Of a stretch of 64,000 nucleotides of DNA, positions 41,697 to 51,365 are shown piece after piece. This DNA is from Bdellovibrionaceae bacterium UBA1609. GTDB taxonomy: Bacteria > Bdellovibrionota > Bdellovibrionia > Bdellovibrionales > UBA1609. The stretch is taken from assembly GCA_002321895.1 (NCBI GenBank), contig DCMZ01000016.1:93942-157941 (forward strand), written 5' to 3'. The notes under the pieces were generated by a model. That model made no database searches. It worked only from the letters and a program-made list of their open reading frames with translations, and was not told the DNA's origin. The translations under genes were made by a program, and so were the position numbers. Each line of letters opens with the position of its first letter. Within the stretch, counting starts at the first letter, position 1.

Positions 41697-42926
41697 ATGA
41701 CTAATAACTCTTTTGACGTCATTGTAATTGGCGCCGGTGCTGCTGGTTTGTTTGCCGCTGCTCAGGCAGGCCAAAAGGGGCTTAGTGTTCTCCTATTGGA
41801 GCAGAACAAAAAAGTAGGACGAAAAATATTTATCTCAGGTGGAGGGCGCTGTAATTTCACCAATAGAAATGTGACTTCCGAAAACTTCGTTTCTCAAAAT
41901 ATTCACTTTATGAAGTCTGCATTAAGCCGGTATACCTCGCAAGATTTTATTGCATTAGTTGAACAACATGGGATTGGATTTAATGAGAAAAAACTGGGCC
42001 AGTTGTTTTGTGAAGAAAGGTCTCAAGGTATTATTAACATGCTCTTGGATGAATGCTCCAAAGGGAATGTTCAGCTTCTATGTGACCAAAAAGTTAAAAC
42101 TGTCACTGTGGATTCTTCCGGTATTTTTACAGTCAGCAGTACGGGTAATTCAAAACTCGAATTTTCTAGCTCTAATCTAGTTGTTGCGACTGGTGGTCTT
42201 TCGATTCCTAAATTTGGTTCCAATGGATTTGGTTATAATATAGCGAAACAATTTGGGCATACCATTGAGGAGTTAGATCCTGCCCTCGTTGGAGTAAAAG
42301 TAACCAGTGAGTTTTTGCCTACTTGCGTGGCTCTATCCGGAGTGAGTGTGGATTGTATAGCTCAGTCCGGCGGTAGAAAGTTTAGAGAGAATATCTTGTT
42401 CACTCATAAAGGATTAAGTGGTCCCGCTATATTACAAGCCAGTTTGCATTGGCATAAGCAAGAAACAATAGAATTGGATTTACTTCCTGAAATGAAAATC
42501 TCTGAACTGATGAAAAAGGGCCGGAATGAGTCTCCTAAAACTCATTGGTCTAATTTTTTAAAGTCCTATTTTCCAGACAGATTGGTGGAAGAGTATTTTG
42601 AAAAATACCTGGGGCTGCCATTGGACAAAAAGGTCGCTGAAGTTTCTAAATCATCAGAGCGAATTTTAGAGGAAGCTGTGCATAGAATGAAAGTGGTTCC
42701 AACGAGCACGGAAGGGTATGTAAAAGCCGAAGTGACTCGCGGTGGAGTCAATGTCAATGAAGTGTCTTCAAAGACTTTTGAGTCCAAGAAACAGCGGGGC
42801 CTGTTTTTTATAGGAGAAGTCCTAGATGTCACCGGATGGCTAGGTGGATACAATTTTCAATGGGCTTGGTCCTCAGCATTTGTCTGTGCCGAATCTATTT
42901 TCCAAAAGGTGAACGGCAGTGAGTGA
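41697..42926 (+). CDS. HI0933/YhiN-family flavoprotein (NAD(P)/FAD-dependent oxidoreductase)
   Basis: 409 residues. FAD-binding Rossmann motif VIVIGAGAAGLFAA, then KVGRKIFISGGGRCNFTN, the signature of the HI0933 family, plus VATGGLSIPKFGSNGFGY, FTHKGLSGPAIL and the closing DVTGWLGGYNFQWAWSSA. Members are often called BaiN- or YhiN-like; the physiological substrate is unknown. Its stop overlaps the next start by 8 bases. Confidence 0.92.
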   Translation: MTNNSFDVIVIGAGAAGLFAAAQAGQKGLSVLLLEQNKKVGRKIFISGGGRCNFTNRNVTSENFVSQNIHFMKSALSRYTSQDFIALVEQHGIGFNEKKLGQLFCEERSQGIINMLLDECSKGNVQLLCDQKVKTVTVDSSGIFTVSSTGNSKLEFSSSNLVVATGGLSIPKFGSNGFGYNIAKQFGHTIEELDPALVGVKVTSEFLPTCVALSGVSVDCIAQSGGRKFRENILFTHKGLSGPAILQASLHWHKQETIELDLLPEMKISELMKKGRNESPKTHWSNFLKSYFPDRLVEEYFEKYLGLPLDKKVAEVSKSSERILEEAVHRMKVVPTSTEGYVKAEVTRGGVNVNEVSSKTFESKKQRGLFFIGEVLDVTGWLGGYNFQWAWSSAFVCAESIFQKVNGSE

Positions 42927-44124
42927 TTTAGAGCGGGAAGCTTTAAAAAGGAATCCTGGAAAGCTTTATCTATTTAGTTTTTTATGGATGTTTATGATCA
43001 TAATGCCGATCATTGTGCTTTTCTTCAAAGATCGTGGTCTCCCATTGACAGACATCTATTGGTTACAAAGTGTTTTTGCCGCCACAATGATCGTTTGTGA
43101 ACTTCCCTCCGGTTATATTTGTGACCTTTTTGGCAGAAAAGGGGCTTTGATCATTGCAAGTGTGTTTCACGGCATCGGATTTTCTATTTTTCCATTCACT
43201 AGTGATTTTGCAACGTTGGTGGTCGCTGAAATATTTTTGGGTGTAGGTGTTAGTTTGTTTAGCGGTACCGATACATCTCTCATTTATGACACTATGAATG
43301 CGATTGACCCTAAAAAAGCTAAAATTAAGCTTATTGGTCGATTAATGTTTTATCGTCAAATAGGGGAGTTTGCTGGTGCACTAGTGGGAGGATGGATTGT
43401 TTACTGGAGCTTAGAGGCCAATGTGGTTTCTAACGCAATTGTGAGTTGGTTGCCTTTGATAGTGGCCCTTTCCCTAGTTGAGCCCAAGCGTGAGAAATTA
43501 TCCAAAACTAAGCATATCGATAATTTTAAATACATTTTCAAATCGCTATTTGGACATTCCTCTTTGTTAAATCTACTATTTCTGAATTTTATTTTCTATT
43601 CAGTGGCCACCATTACGGCCATTTGGTCTTATCAGGGACGTTGGGAGGAAGTGGGGATTCCCTTAGAATATTTCGGTTATTTATGGGCTTTCAACAGTCT
43701 TATAGTGGCTTTTATGGGGAAGAATGCCCATAAGATTGAAAAGAGATTGGGTAGCTCCGGAGCGCTTATCTACTATGGAATGGTGCCGGCAATTGGATTT
43801 TTAGGATTGAGCTATTTTTCAAATATCTTTCTTGTAGTTGGACTTTGCTATTTCTTACAGTCGGGTCGGGCCATCAATGCCGTAGTTATTCGAGATGGGA
43901 TCAACAAAAGAGTCTCGGGAGATATGCGAGCCACGGCGAATTCATTAGCCGGAGCAGGGATGAGATTAGTCTTTGGAGTTATAGGACCCGTATTTGGGTA
44001 TGTCGTGGACAATGGCAGTTACCAAAAAGCTTATCTGTGGATGGGCTGGATTTACGTTGTTTGCTTTTTTCTAGTTTTACTGCCACTTCTGTTTCAAAGA
44101 AAGAATTTTGACCCAATAAATTAA
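42919..44124 (+). CDS. MFS transporter
   Basis: 401 residues from a GTG that overlaps the previous stop. About 12 hydrophobic segments and the major facilitator loop text GYICDLFGRKGALI between segments 2 and 3. It resembles transporters of unknown substrate. It may be co-transcribed with murJ and the flavoprotein gene. Confidence 0.82.
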   Translation: MSDLEREALKRNPGKLYLFSFLWMFMIIMPIIVLFFKDRGLPLTDIYWLQSVFAATMIVCELPSGYICDLFGRKGALIIASVFHGIGFSIFPFTSDFATLVVAEIFLGVGVSLFSGTDTSLIYDTMNAIDPKKAKIKLIGRLMFYRQIGEFAGALVGGWIVYWSLEANVVSNAIVSWLPLIVALSLVEPKREKLSKTKHIDNFKYIFKSLFGHSSLLNLLFLNFIFYSVATITAIWSYQGRWEEVGIPLEYFGYLWAFNSLIVAFMGKNAHKIEKRLGSSGALIYYGMVPAIGFLGLSYFSNIFLVVGLCYFLQSGRAINAVVIRDGINKRVSGDMRATANSLAGAGMRLVFGVIGPVFGYVVDNGSYQKAYLWMGWIYVVCFFLVLLPLLFQRKNFDPIN

Positions 44125-44168
44125 ATGCATTTGCGGCTTAACAGGGAAGGGTCTTTGTACGCAGTTAT

Positions 44169-44858
44169 CTATTCTGTTTTTTTGGTAATACCCGCTTTTT
44201 CGGCTATATATTCAGTGATTTGATGATCGGCGTGTTTGGATCGATTGATGATTTTCAAACCAATGGTGTTGTGCGTACCTTGGCCATCTGCTCGGACAAC
44301 TTCACAGTTAACAACGATGGGTTGCATATTTCCGTCACCAATAAATTCAATATTTATGATTTGTCCATCTCTTACGAATCCCATTTTTGTAAATAGAGCC
44401 AAGCCATTCTGGGAGATATTCACACTGACTGCTGACGTGAGTTTCTTTCCGTTCTCATCTTTTATAAGAACTTTAGATTCTAGCGGTACTCTTTTATGTA
44501 CCCTGTTTTCATTTTTATTGGTCATCAGTCCTTCAAAATTGAAGAGGGCTTGGGTTTGATCTAAGTCTTTTTTTAATAATTCAAAAAAGGGGTCGGCATT
44601 TTCGACTTTACCTGGCGATGCTTTTTCTGAGTCAGCGGTTAGAGTCGGTTCTGTTGTGGTTGGATCTGAAAGCGTTAGGTTTTCAAAGAGGTTGTGATCA
44701 TCACATTTTCCCTTCAAGGCCTGCTCACTTAATTTTAGATCATTTAAATTTAAAATTACGACAGGATGTTCTGGATGGGTTTTTACTTCAGTTTCTGATT
44801 CCAATTCGACTTCAAAATCTTCGTCTAAGACATTTTCATTTTTCTTATTGTGGTCCAT
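44169..44858 (-). CDS. PilZ-domain protein with acidic N-terminal region
   Basis: 229 residues. The first 115 are acidic and low in complexity, probably disordered. A PilZ barrel follows at about 118-222: HKRVPLESKV (R-x-x-x-R replaced by KRVPLESK), SVNISQNGLALFT (the N-x-S-x-x-G motif is intact), and later TIGLKIINRS. It may be a cyclic-di-GMP effector with a flexible partner-binding arm. Confidence 0.85.
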   Translation of the reverse strand: MDHNKKNENVLDEDFEVELESETEVKTHPEHPVVILNLNDLKLSEQALKGKCDDHNLFENLTLSDPTTTEPTLTADSEKASPGKVENADPFFELLKKDLDQTQALFNFEGLMTNKNENRVHKRVPLESKVLIKDENGKKLTSAVSVNISQNGLALFTKMGFVRDGQIINIEFIGDGNMQPIVVNCEVVRADGQGTHNTIGLKIINRSKHADHQITEYIAEKAGITKKTE

Positions 44859-44943
44859 GGATACATTATATTTAGATATTTAATAGAAGAACAAGTCCAG
44901 CTCCTCGAGCAAAATTCTATTATAGCAATGTTTAAAAGTAAAA

Positions 44944-44964
44944 AGGGGAGCTAAAAGCTCCCCT
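44944..44964 (-). terminator. Rho-independent terminator
   Basis: AGGGGAGCT and AGCTCCCCT form a 9-bp stem with a 3-base loop. On the minus strand it is followed by TTTTACTTTT. It lies 31 bases after the stop of the duplicated-domain exported protein gene. Confidence 0.88.
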
Positions 44965-44995
44965 GAGATCAATGATGGATGGGTGTAAACCTTTT

Positions 44996-45898
44996 CTAGT
45001 GAAGAGGCTGTAGCACCACAGTTATCTTATTTAAATTCACACGGCCATTGATAGATAGTTTCCAAGCGCCTTGTTGTCTGTATCGATCATGATTGCGTAG
45101 AATGACGTTGTCGAAACCACCTGGGCTTTGAAAGTTTCCACTGGAAGCTGCGATTCGAGACATATCTTGAGATTGGCCAGCAACAAAAAGTTCAGCTGTG
45201 GCATGTCCCTGTCTTGATTTTGCTTTTACATTCACTCTTACAAGTTTGTAATTATTGAGATTGATATTATGTTGTTGTCTCAATTCTCGCTTTAACCCAA
45301 TATTTTGTCCACCTCTGATGATGGTGTTCATTGATAATTGGAGACGAAGGTTGCCGCCAGGTCCCATCTGTTTGCGTTCTACAACAACGATGAGGTTTTT
45401 AACTTTAACGTTACCCTGTAGGTCTAACTGCCAAGTTTGGTTATTGCGGCGATTCCCTCTTCGGCCGTCACGTGCAATTAACACATGTGGGTTGAAGGAA
45501 GCAGGTCGGTCGTTATAGAAGTTACGGCTGGACTGAACAGTAACTTGATCATGAAGTTGATGGCCTACAAAAAGTTTAGCTTGGGCTTGTCCATGTCTTG
45601 ATTTAGCGACCAAATTCACTCGAACGAGATCGAAGTGTTGCAAGTTCATGCCGGTCTGCCGCCGAACCAATTGCTTAAGGTGCAGAGTATTGTATCCCTG
45701 TAAATGTTGATTCAAAGGAATCCGCACTCTTTGCAAATTCTGTTGGTGGCCTCGTCCAGGGTTTATAAACCCAGATCCAATTCCTTCTAATGAACTGTCG
45801 ATGATTCCACTGTTGATTCCCCGAATTTCACCCATTGATGGTAAAGCGGCACCCATGATCATCGCCAATGCTGCAACTATAATAGTTTTTGTCTTCAT
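44996..45898 (-). CDS. Exported protein with two copies of a ~115-residue domain
   Basis: Not recognised. 300 residues with a signal peptide (IIVAALAMIMGAALPS). Two tandem copies span about 58-175 and 184-297: DLVRVNLVAKSRHGQ...LFVG (90-112) answers KLVRVNVKAKSRQGH...LFVAG (218-241), and both close with a V-x-V-K/N-x-x-x-V-V strand. It is rich in arginine, glutamine and asparagine with almost no acidic residues, so strongly basic. It might bind nucleic acid, LPS or a polysaccharide outside the cell. Terminator follows. Confidence 0.72.
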   Translation of the reverse strand: MKTKTIIVAALAMIMGAALPSMGEIRGINSGIIDSSLEGIGSGFINPGRGHQQNLQRVRIPLNQHLQGYNTLHLKQLVRRQTGMNLQHFDLVRVNLVAKSRHGQAQAKLFVGHQLHDQVTVQSSRNFYNDRPASFNPHVLIARDGRRGNRRNNQTWQLDLQGNVKVKNLIVVVERKQMGPGGNLRLQLSMNTIIRGGQNIGLKRELRQQHNINLNNYKLVRVNVKAKSRQGHATAELFVAGQSQDMSRIAASSGNFQSPGGFDNVILRNHDRYRQQGAWKLSINGRVNLNKITVVLQPLH

Positions 45899-46058
45899 AT
45901 TTCCCCCCTCTAAGATTTCTGAAAACTAACAATCTTGGGTAGAGCAGGGACCGTGCCAACTTCTGAAATCCAATCAGGAAGGGGGAGGCCGGTGTTTGGG
46001 GCCAAATTGATCTCAATGCATATGAAAGTCTGGTGTCAGTTTATTTGTAACCGGTATG

Positions 46059-46844
46059 CTACTTTGTATTGAGTTTTGCCTTGTTCCACAAAAGTTCCTT
46101 TTCGCTCATGGAAAGATCACCCAGTGTCTTATCTGTGCCTGACAATTGATCAGTCATATAGACATATCTTTTTTCAAATCGTTGATTGGTTTTTCTGAGA
46201 GCCTGTTCCGGATCAATGCCTAAATGTCGTCCAATTTGGGCGAGGGTAAAAAGGCAATCGCCCAATTCGGCTTCAATGTCTTCTGTTTTTTCTGAAGTTA
46301 TGGCTTCTTGAAGCTCAGCAATTTCTTCATCTAATTTTCCAAAGACATCATCTGTGTGCGACCAATCAAATCCTACTTTTTTGGTTTTTTCTCCAATTTT
46401 TAAAGAGCCAGCTAGAGCTGGCAGGCTAGGAGGCAAATTAAATCCGGGCTTTTTTGGTTTCTCTTTGGCCTTGATCGCCTCCCAATTGTCTTTAACGGTT
46501 TGTGTGGAATCGGCTGTGTCACTACTGAAAACATGCGGGTGGCGCCGTACCATTTTTTCACTGATGGATTCAATGACCTGGGATAGTTCAAATTTACTTT
46601 CCTGTTCTCCAACAATGCTGTTTAGGACGACCTGCAACAAGATATCACCCAATTCCTCCTTCATGAGTTCAACGTCGTCGAGATCCACGGCTTCTGCATA
46701 TTCATGAGCCTCCTCAATAGCATATTTTGCTAGACTTTTGTGGGTTTGCTCCTTATCCCAAGGGCAACCCTCTGGGCCGCGGAGAGCTTGGACGATCTGG
46801 ACAAAAGAACTAAACTGAGTGAGATCTTTGGGTGGCTGAACCAT
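46059..46844 (-). CDS. mazG: Nucleoside triphosphate pyrophosphohydrolase MazG
   Basis: 261 residues from the ATG at 46842-46844 behind AGGA. Hydrolyses NTPs to NMP and PPi; in E. coli it limits the ppGpp response. Two MazG modules: the first with CPWDKEQTHKSLAKYAIEEA and the metal-binding ELMKEELGDIL (EExxE-12-ExxD type), the second with EEIAELQEAITSE and IEAELGDCLFTL. The length is normal. Confidence 0.94.
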   Translation of the reverse strand: MVQPPKDLTQFSSFVQIVQALRGPEGCPWDKEQTHKSLAKYAIEEAHEYAEAVDLDDVELMKEELGDILLQVVLNSIVGEQESKFELSQVIESISEKMVRRHPHVFSSDTADSTQTVKDNWEAIKAKEKPKKPGFNLPPSLPALAGSLKIGEKTKKVGFDWSHTDDVFGKLDEEIAELQEAITSEKTEDIEAELGDCLFTLAQIGRHLGIDPEQALRKTNQRFEKRYVYMTDQLSGTDKTLGDLSMSEKELLWNKAKLNTK

Positions 46845-46979
46845 TTTTCCTATCCTTTTTTTGTAATTTATCAATTACGGAGTCATTTCCAGGGGTTCTG
46901 CTTGTATCGAGGCTGTAATTTACCGATATTACTTATATATACAACTGTAGAAGCGACTGGCAATAAATGAGACTCAATA

Positions 46980-49385
46980 ATGGCTAAAAAGAGCAAAAAA
47001 AATAAGAGTTCGGGACCAGTGAAGTTTCGCTCAAAATATCAGGATCACTCACAGAGATTTAGAGAATGGGTGGATGATTTAGGTTTCGAGCAAACTTTTC
47101 TAGGCCGAGTTACGCTCAATTTAGAGAAGAGATTTCATATTCGAAAATCAGGGTTGTTGTTTCTTTATTGTCTCTTGCTAGCCTTTTTCATTTTTGCTGA
47201 TTTCGAATTTCAACAAACCGCTCAAGTGGGGCAAATTGCTAAAACCGATTACAAGTCGCCCATTACGTTTACTATGGTGGACGAGGTGTCCACTCAGAAA
47301 AAACGAGAAGAAGCTGAATCTGCTGTGCCTCCGATTTTTGACTATGATCCAGATGCGTTTAGGGATGTAACTGGTCCTGTATATATTGCTTTTAGAGAAC
47401 TTCGGTCTGAAGTTAAGAAAGTAAGGTGGCCAAAAAATGATATTCAGCGAGAAGAGCAGGTTAAAGACTTTTTAACCAATAAGCCTCGCTTTGAAGAATT
47501 ATTAGAGCGCAAAGTCACAAACCGTTTGTTTGAATGGCTAGTTGAACGTCAATTTAGTGTGCGCATCGAGAATGTAGTGAAGAACGCTCTTGAAGAGTGG
47601 ACCAGTTACAAGATTATCGATGCACCCGTTAATGTGATTCAGGATAAGAGTCGCCCACTTTTATTGAAGGTAGTGGATAATAAAGAAGAAGAGTTGTCTA
47701 CAGAGATACAGGCTTTCTATCGAGACATGAAAGATATCCAGAATGCAGACGATTTTTCGGTCAAAGACATTAGGGGATCTAACCGTCTTAACAGCAGAGA
47801 TCGGCGCAATACATTGGCTCTGACCAAATCTTTGCTATTTGCTAATGTCACCTATAATAAGAGTGAAACCTCTGTTCGCAGGGAGAAGGCTCGAGAAGAA
47901 GTTCTTCCTGTACAAATTTCAATTAAAAAGAATCAGTCCATTGTAACGCGTGGAAGTGTGATTCAGCCCATTCACGTTACTATTTTTAATGAGATTAAAA
48001 AGCGTAAGTCGGTACGACGAGTGGATTTCATATCTCTTGTGGCGGCCATGTTTTTTGCCTGTGCGGTTTTGGTGTTCTTCTCTTACACGCGAAGATTTAC
48101 TTTGAATCGGATTCGAGTGGACGAGCGGGATCTCACTGCTATGGGTGTGGTTGTGCTTGCCATGGTCATCATTAACAAATTCTTTATGTTTGTAATGGAG
48201 TCCGCTTTTGTATCTAAATTTGGACTTTCACCTACGGTATTTATGTATGCAGCGCCTGTAGCAGCAGCACCTATGATTGTAGGTATGTTGGTTGTGAGTG
48301 GGGAATTGGTTTGGCTCTTCACCGTTTTTGTTTCCATTGTTTTTGCCATTATGGTGGATATGAATTTCTCCATGTTTATTATGTCCTGTGTGGGCGGGGT
48401 CGCTGCTGTACGGGGGATTCATAACTGTGAAAAGCGTAACGATATTTACTGGGCGGGCTTGAGAACAGGGGTTGTGAATGCACTCGTAGTGATGCTCCTG
48501 ACCTCACTTACAAAAGTAGGCACAGCGGGCATCTATAACGAGATCTTTTCCAACGCTTTGGCTGGATTTGCTGGTGGGATACTTTCGGCCTTTATCGTGA
48601 TGATTATCATTCCATTGTTGGAGTCTATTTTTAATTACACTACGGATCTTAAATTATTGGAGCTATCAAATTTAAGTCATCCTTTGATGCAGGAGATGGT
48701 GGTAAAAGCACCAGGTACCTATCACCATTCACTTGTTGTTGGGTCCATGTGTGAAGCGGGAGCCAAAGAGATAGGAGCAAATGCCCTGTTGGCAAAAGTG
48801 ATGGCCTATTATCATGATATTGGGAAAATGGATCATGCGCAGTACTTTATTGAGAATCAGCGACCTGGGCAAAATCCACATGATCATATTTCTCCCTACA
48901 TGAGTAAAACCATTTTGGTGGCCCATGTTAAAGATGGGGCCGAACTGGGTATCCGGCATAAGTTGGGTCGTCCTATTATTGACGGAATTTTACAACACCA
49001 CGGTACCACATTGATATCCTATTTTTATAACAAAGCCATGGAAGAGTCCGATGAAGATCACGATTACGTGGAAGAAAGTGATTTTCGATACCCAGGTCCT
49101 AAGCCTCAGTTTAAAGAAGCGGCCTTGGTGATGTTAGCAGATAGTATTGAGGCGGCAGCTAGGTCCTTAGAGGATCCTACTCCGGCCAGATTACAAAATA
49201 TTGTTCAAAGTATCATTCAGGGTAAGTTCTTAGATGGGCAGTTGTCGGATTGCGATTTAACGTTACAAGATCTTTCGATCATCGAAGAGGCTTTTGAGCA
49301 TGTGATCTTAGCCATGTACCATCAGCGGGTTGAGTACCCGGGGCAAAACTCTAATTCCGAGAGTAAGCTTAAAGGCGTTAGATAG
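46980..49385 (+). CDS. 7TM-HD family phosphodiesterase (PgpH/YqfF-like)
   Basis: 801 residues. N-terminal helix, an extracytoplasmic region of about 280 residues (7TMR-HDED), seven hydrophobic segments at about 350-555, then an HD domain with APGTYHHSLVVGSM, MAYYHDIGKMDH (HD pair), a later HHGTTLISYF and ADSIEAAARS. PgpH proteins degrade cyclic-di-AMP. Whether this lineage makes that nucleotide cannot be seen here, so the substrate is inferred. ybeY follows 11 bases later, the usual pairing. Confidence 0.92.
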   Translation: MAKKSKKNKSSGPVKFRSKYQDHSQRFREWVDDLGFEQTFLGRVTLNLEKRFHIRKSGLLFLYCLLLAFFIFADFEFQQTAQVGQIAKTDYKSPITFTMVDEVSTQKKREEAESAVPPIFDYDPDAFRDVTGPVYIAFRELRSEVKKVRWPKNDIQREEQVKDFLTNKPRFEELLERKVTNRLFEWLVERQFSVRIENVVKNALEEWTSYKIIDAPVNVIQDKSRPLLLKVVDNKEEELSTEIQAFYRDMKDIQNADDFSVKDIRGSNRLNSRDRRNTLALTKSLLFANVTYNKSETSVRREKAREEVLPVQISIKKNQSIVTRGSVIQPIHVTIFNEIKKRKSVRRVDFISLVAAMFFACAVLVFFSYTRRFTLNRIRVDERDLTAMGVVVLAMVIINKFFMFVMESAFVSKFGLSPTVFMYAAPVAAAPMIVGMLVVSGELVWLFTVFVSIVFAIMVDMNFSMFIMSCVGGVAAVRGIHNCEKRNDIYWAGLRTGVVNALVVMLLTSLTKVGTAGIYNEIFSNALAGFAGGILSAFIVMIIIPLLESIFNYTTDLKLLELSNLSHPLMQEMVVKAPGTYHHSLVVGSMCEAGAKEIGANALLAKVMAYYHDIGKMDHAQYFIENQRPGQNPHDHISPYMSKTILVAHVKDGAELGIRHKLGRPIIDGILQHHGTTLISYFYNKAMEESDEDHDYVEESDFRYPGPKPQFKEAALVMLADSIEAAARSLEDPTPARLQNIVQSIIQGKFLDGQLSDCDLTLQDLSIIEEAFEHVILAMYHQRVEYPGQNSNSESKLKGVR

Positions 49386-49396
49386 GCGTACACTCG

Positions 49397-49822
49397 ATGG
49401 ATCTTTCAATAGTTAATCAATCTCAAATGAGAATTCCTCGAAAATACATAGAAGGGGCCATTGAGTTTTTCATTAAAAACTCACCGGCAAAGCATAAGAA
49501 GGAACTGAGCCAGGAACTTTCCATTGTTTTTATTGATCAGCGGACAGCAAAAAAACTCAATAGAGAAAGTCGTGGCAAGGATTACGCCACGGACGTTTTG
49601 AGTTTCGAAGGCTTTCCAGGGTCTTTGGGGGAGTTGGTGTTATGTCCAGAAGTGATTCAGCGGCAGTCCAAAGAACATGGATTTTCATTTCGAGATGAAG
49701 CTGTCTACCTGATTTTTCATGGCGTTTTACACCTGCTTGGATATGAACATGAGAGTAATGAGAATGATGCCAAAAGAATGTTTCGGTTACAGGATCGCAT
49801 TTTTCAAAGCTTTCTCGATTAA
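49397..49822 (+). CDS. ybeY: Endoribonuclease YbeY
   Basis: 141 residues. Metal-dependent RNase for 16S rRNA maturation and ribosome quality control. The zinc motif H-G-x-L-H-L-x-G-Y-x-H is present as HGVLHLLGYEHE. DYATDVLSFEGF and LGELVLCPEVI are also typical. It sits directly after the 7TM-HD gene, as in many bacteria. Confidence 0.95.
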   Translation: MDLSIVNQSQMRIPRKYIEGAIEFFIKNSPAKHKKELSQELSIVFIDQRTAKKLNRESRGKDYATDVLSFEGFPGSLGELVLCPEVIQRQSKEHGFSFRDEAVYLIFHGVLHLLGYEHESNENDAKRMFRLQDRIFQSFLD

Positions 49823-49880
49823 CCAAGTAGACAGTAAAATAATGCTAGTTATATCTCTGAATCCATGATTCCATTTCATT

Positions 49881-50114
49881 ATGGATATTTATGAAGAATT
49901 AGCTGAAGCTATCTTGGCCATTAAGTCAGATAAAAATTTAAAAGAAAGTTTCTTGAAAATTCTGGAAGTCGGATCCTATTCACAACAGGTACGAGTCGAA
50001 AAAATCTATAATGAAGTTATAAAGTTTGATCCACCAGCGGAAGTGACTTTGGTGTTGAACCTGCTTAAAGACGACAAAATAGCTAACTTAGTTTATCGGG
50101 AACTCGCTCAATAA
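49881..50114 (+). CDS. Small conserved-looking protein of unknown function
   Basis: Not recognised. 77 residues, all helical and acidic, opening MDIYEELAEAILAI with no signal peptide or membrane segment. It sits between ybeY and prfB on the same strand. The frame is clean and codon use matches neighbours, but no clear ribosome binding site is seen. Confidence 0.55.
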   Translation: MDIYEELAEAILAIKSDKNLKESFLKILEVGSYSQQVRVEKIYNEVIKFDPPAEVTLVLNLLKDDKIANLVYRELAQ

Positions 50115-50239
50115 AATCCGTCCGACAGATGTGCCGGTTAGGGTTTAGGAATTTTATTGATTTATGACGCATCAGACAGTGGTCAATCCATTGTACCGCT
50201 CAGTGTCTTTGGGTATAAAAGGGCTACAAGGAGTTTGTC

Positions 50240-51365
50240 GTGTCTATTGCTGCGCAGTTACCAGAATATAAATCTAAAATACAAAGCCTGAAAACGAAGA
50301 ACCTTGAACTTCGGGGGTATCTTTGACATCGACGCCAAGCTAAAGCGTCTCGAAGAGCTCGATAGAGCTTCACAAAACCCCGATATTTGGAACAATCCCA
50401 AAGAAATGCAGAAAATCGAAAAGGAAAAGTCCACGCTAGCTAAGGTAGTTGGAGACTGGGAAAAGATTGAAGGCCAGTTGGGTGATTTCGACGTTCTTGT
50501 GGAAATGTCAGAGGCCGGAGACGAGGAATCCTTTGGTGAATTGGAGCGAGAGTATCCAGGTGTAGAGAACGCCATCGGTGAATTGGAAACCCAGAGTCTG
50601 CTCAATGGAGAGATGGACAGTAGCAGCGCTTACCTCACTGTGAACTCAGGTGCCGGTGGTACAGAGGCCTGTGATTGGGCCGGGATGATTATGAGAATGT
50701 ATTCTCGGTTCGCTGAAAAAAGTGGTTGGAAGGTTGGCGTTGTTGAGATGACCGACGGAGACGAGGCGGGGATCAAATCGGTGACTTTGCATATTGAAGG
50801 CCCTTATGCTTATGGCTTGCTAAAGGCAGAAAATGGCGTTCATCGGCTGGTGCGTATTTCCCCATTCGATTCCAATGCTCGACGACATACAAGTTTTGCA
50901 GCCGTTCATGCATGGCCAGAAGTGGATGATGATGTAGATGTAGAGGTGAAAAACGAAGATCTACGCATTGATACCTACCGTGCCAGCGGTAAGGGTGGAC
51001 AGCATGTTAACAAGACGGATTCGGCAGTGCGGATGACTCATGAACCCAGTGGGATTGTGGTGCAGTGCCAGAGTGAGAGAAGCCAAATTCAAAACCGTGA
51101 AAAATGTATGAAGATGTTGAAAGCGGCTCTTTTTGAAAAAGAAATGGAGCGTAGGCAGGCTGAGAAAGAGGCGACAGAGTCGCAAAAGAAAGCCAACGAG
51201 TGGGGCTCGCAAATACGCTCCTATGTGCTGCATCCCTATCAAATGGTAAAAGACCATAGAACCAACTTTGAATCAGGTAATCCCCAAAATGTTTTAGATG
51301 GTGATCTTTCAAAATTTGTCGAATCCTTTTTGAAGGAACAAGCTGGCGGTGGGGAGGCCAACTAG
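50240..51365 (+). CDS. prfB: Peptide chain release factor 2, with programmed +1 frameshift
   Basis: About 374 residues. Starts at a GTG seven bases after AAGGAG; 28 codons lead to an in-frame TGA at 50324-50326, where the ribosome shifts +1 and reads on as GAC ATC. Downstream text confirms RF2: NSGAGGTEACDWAGM, the stop-codon-reading region, RASGKGGQHVNKTDSAVRM with the GGQ, and HPYQMVKDHR. It releases protein at UGA and UAA. The lolC-type gene starts at its stop (TAGTG). Confidence 0.97.
50312..50327 (+). promoter_or_regulatory. prfB programmed frameshift site
   Basis: CGGGGGTAT followed by CTTTGAC: an internal Shine-Dalgarno-like GGGGG, the slippery CTT and the TGA stop with a following C. 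Low RF2 lets the ribosome shift and make more RF2, an autoregulatory switch found in most bacteria. Confidence 0.95.
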
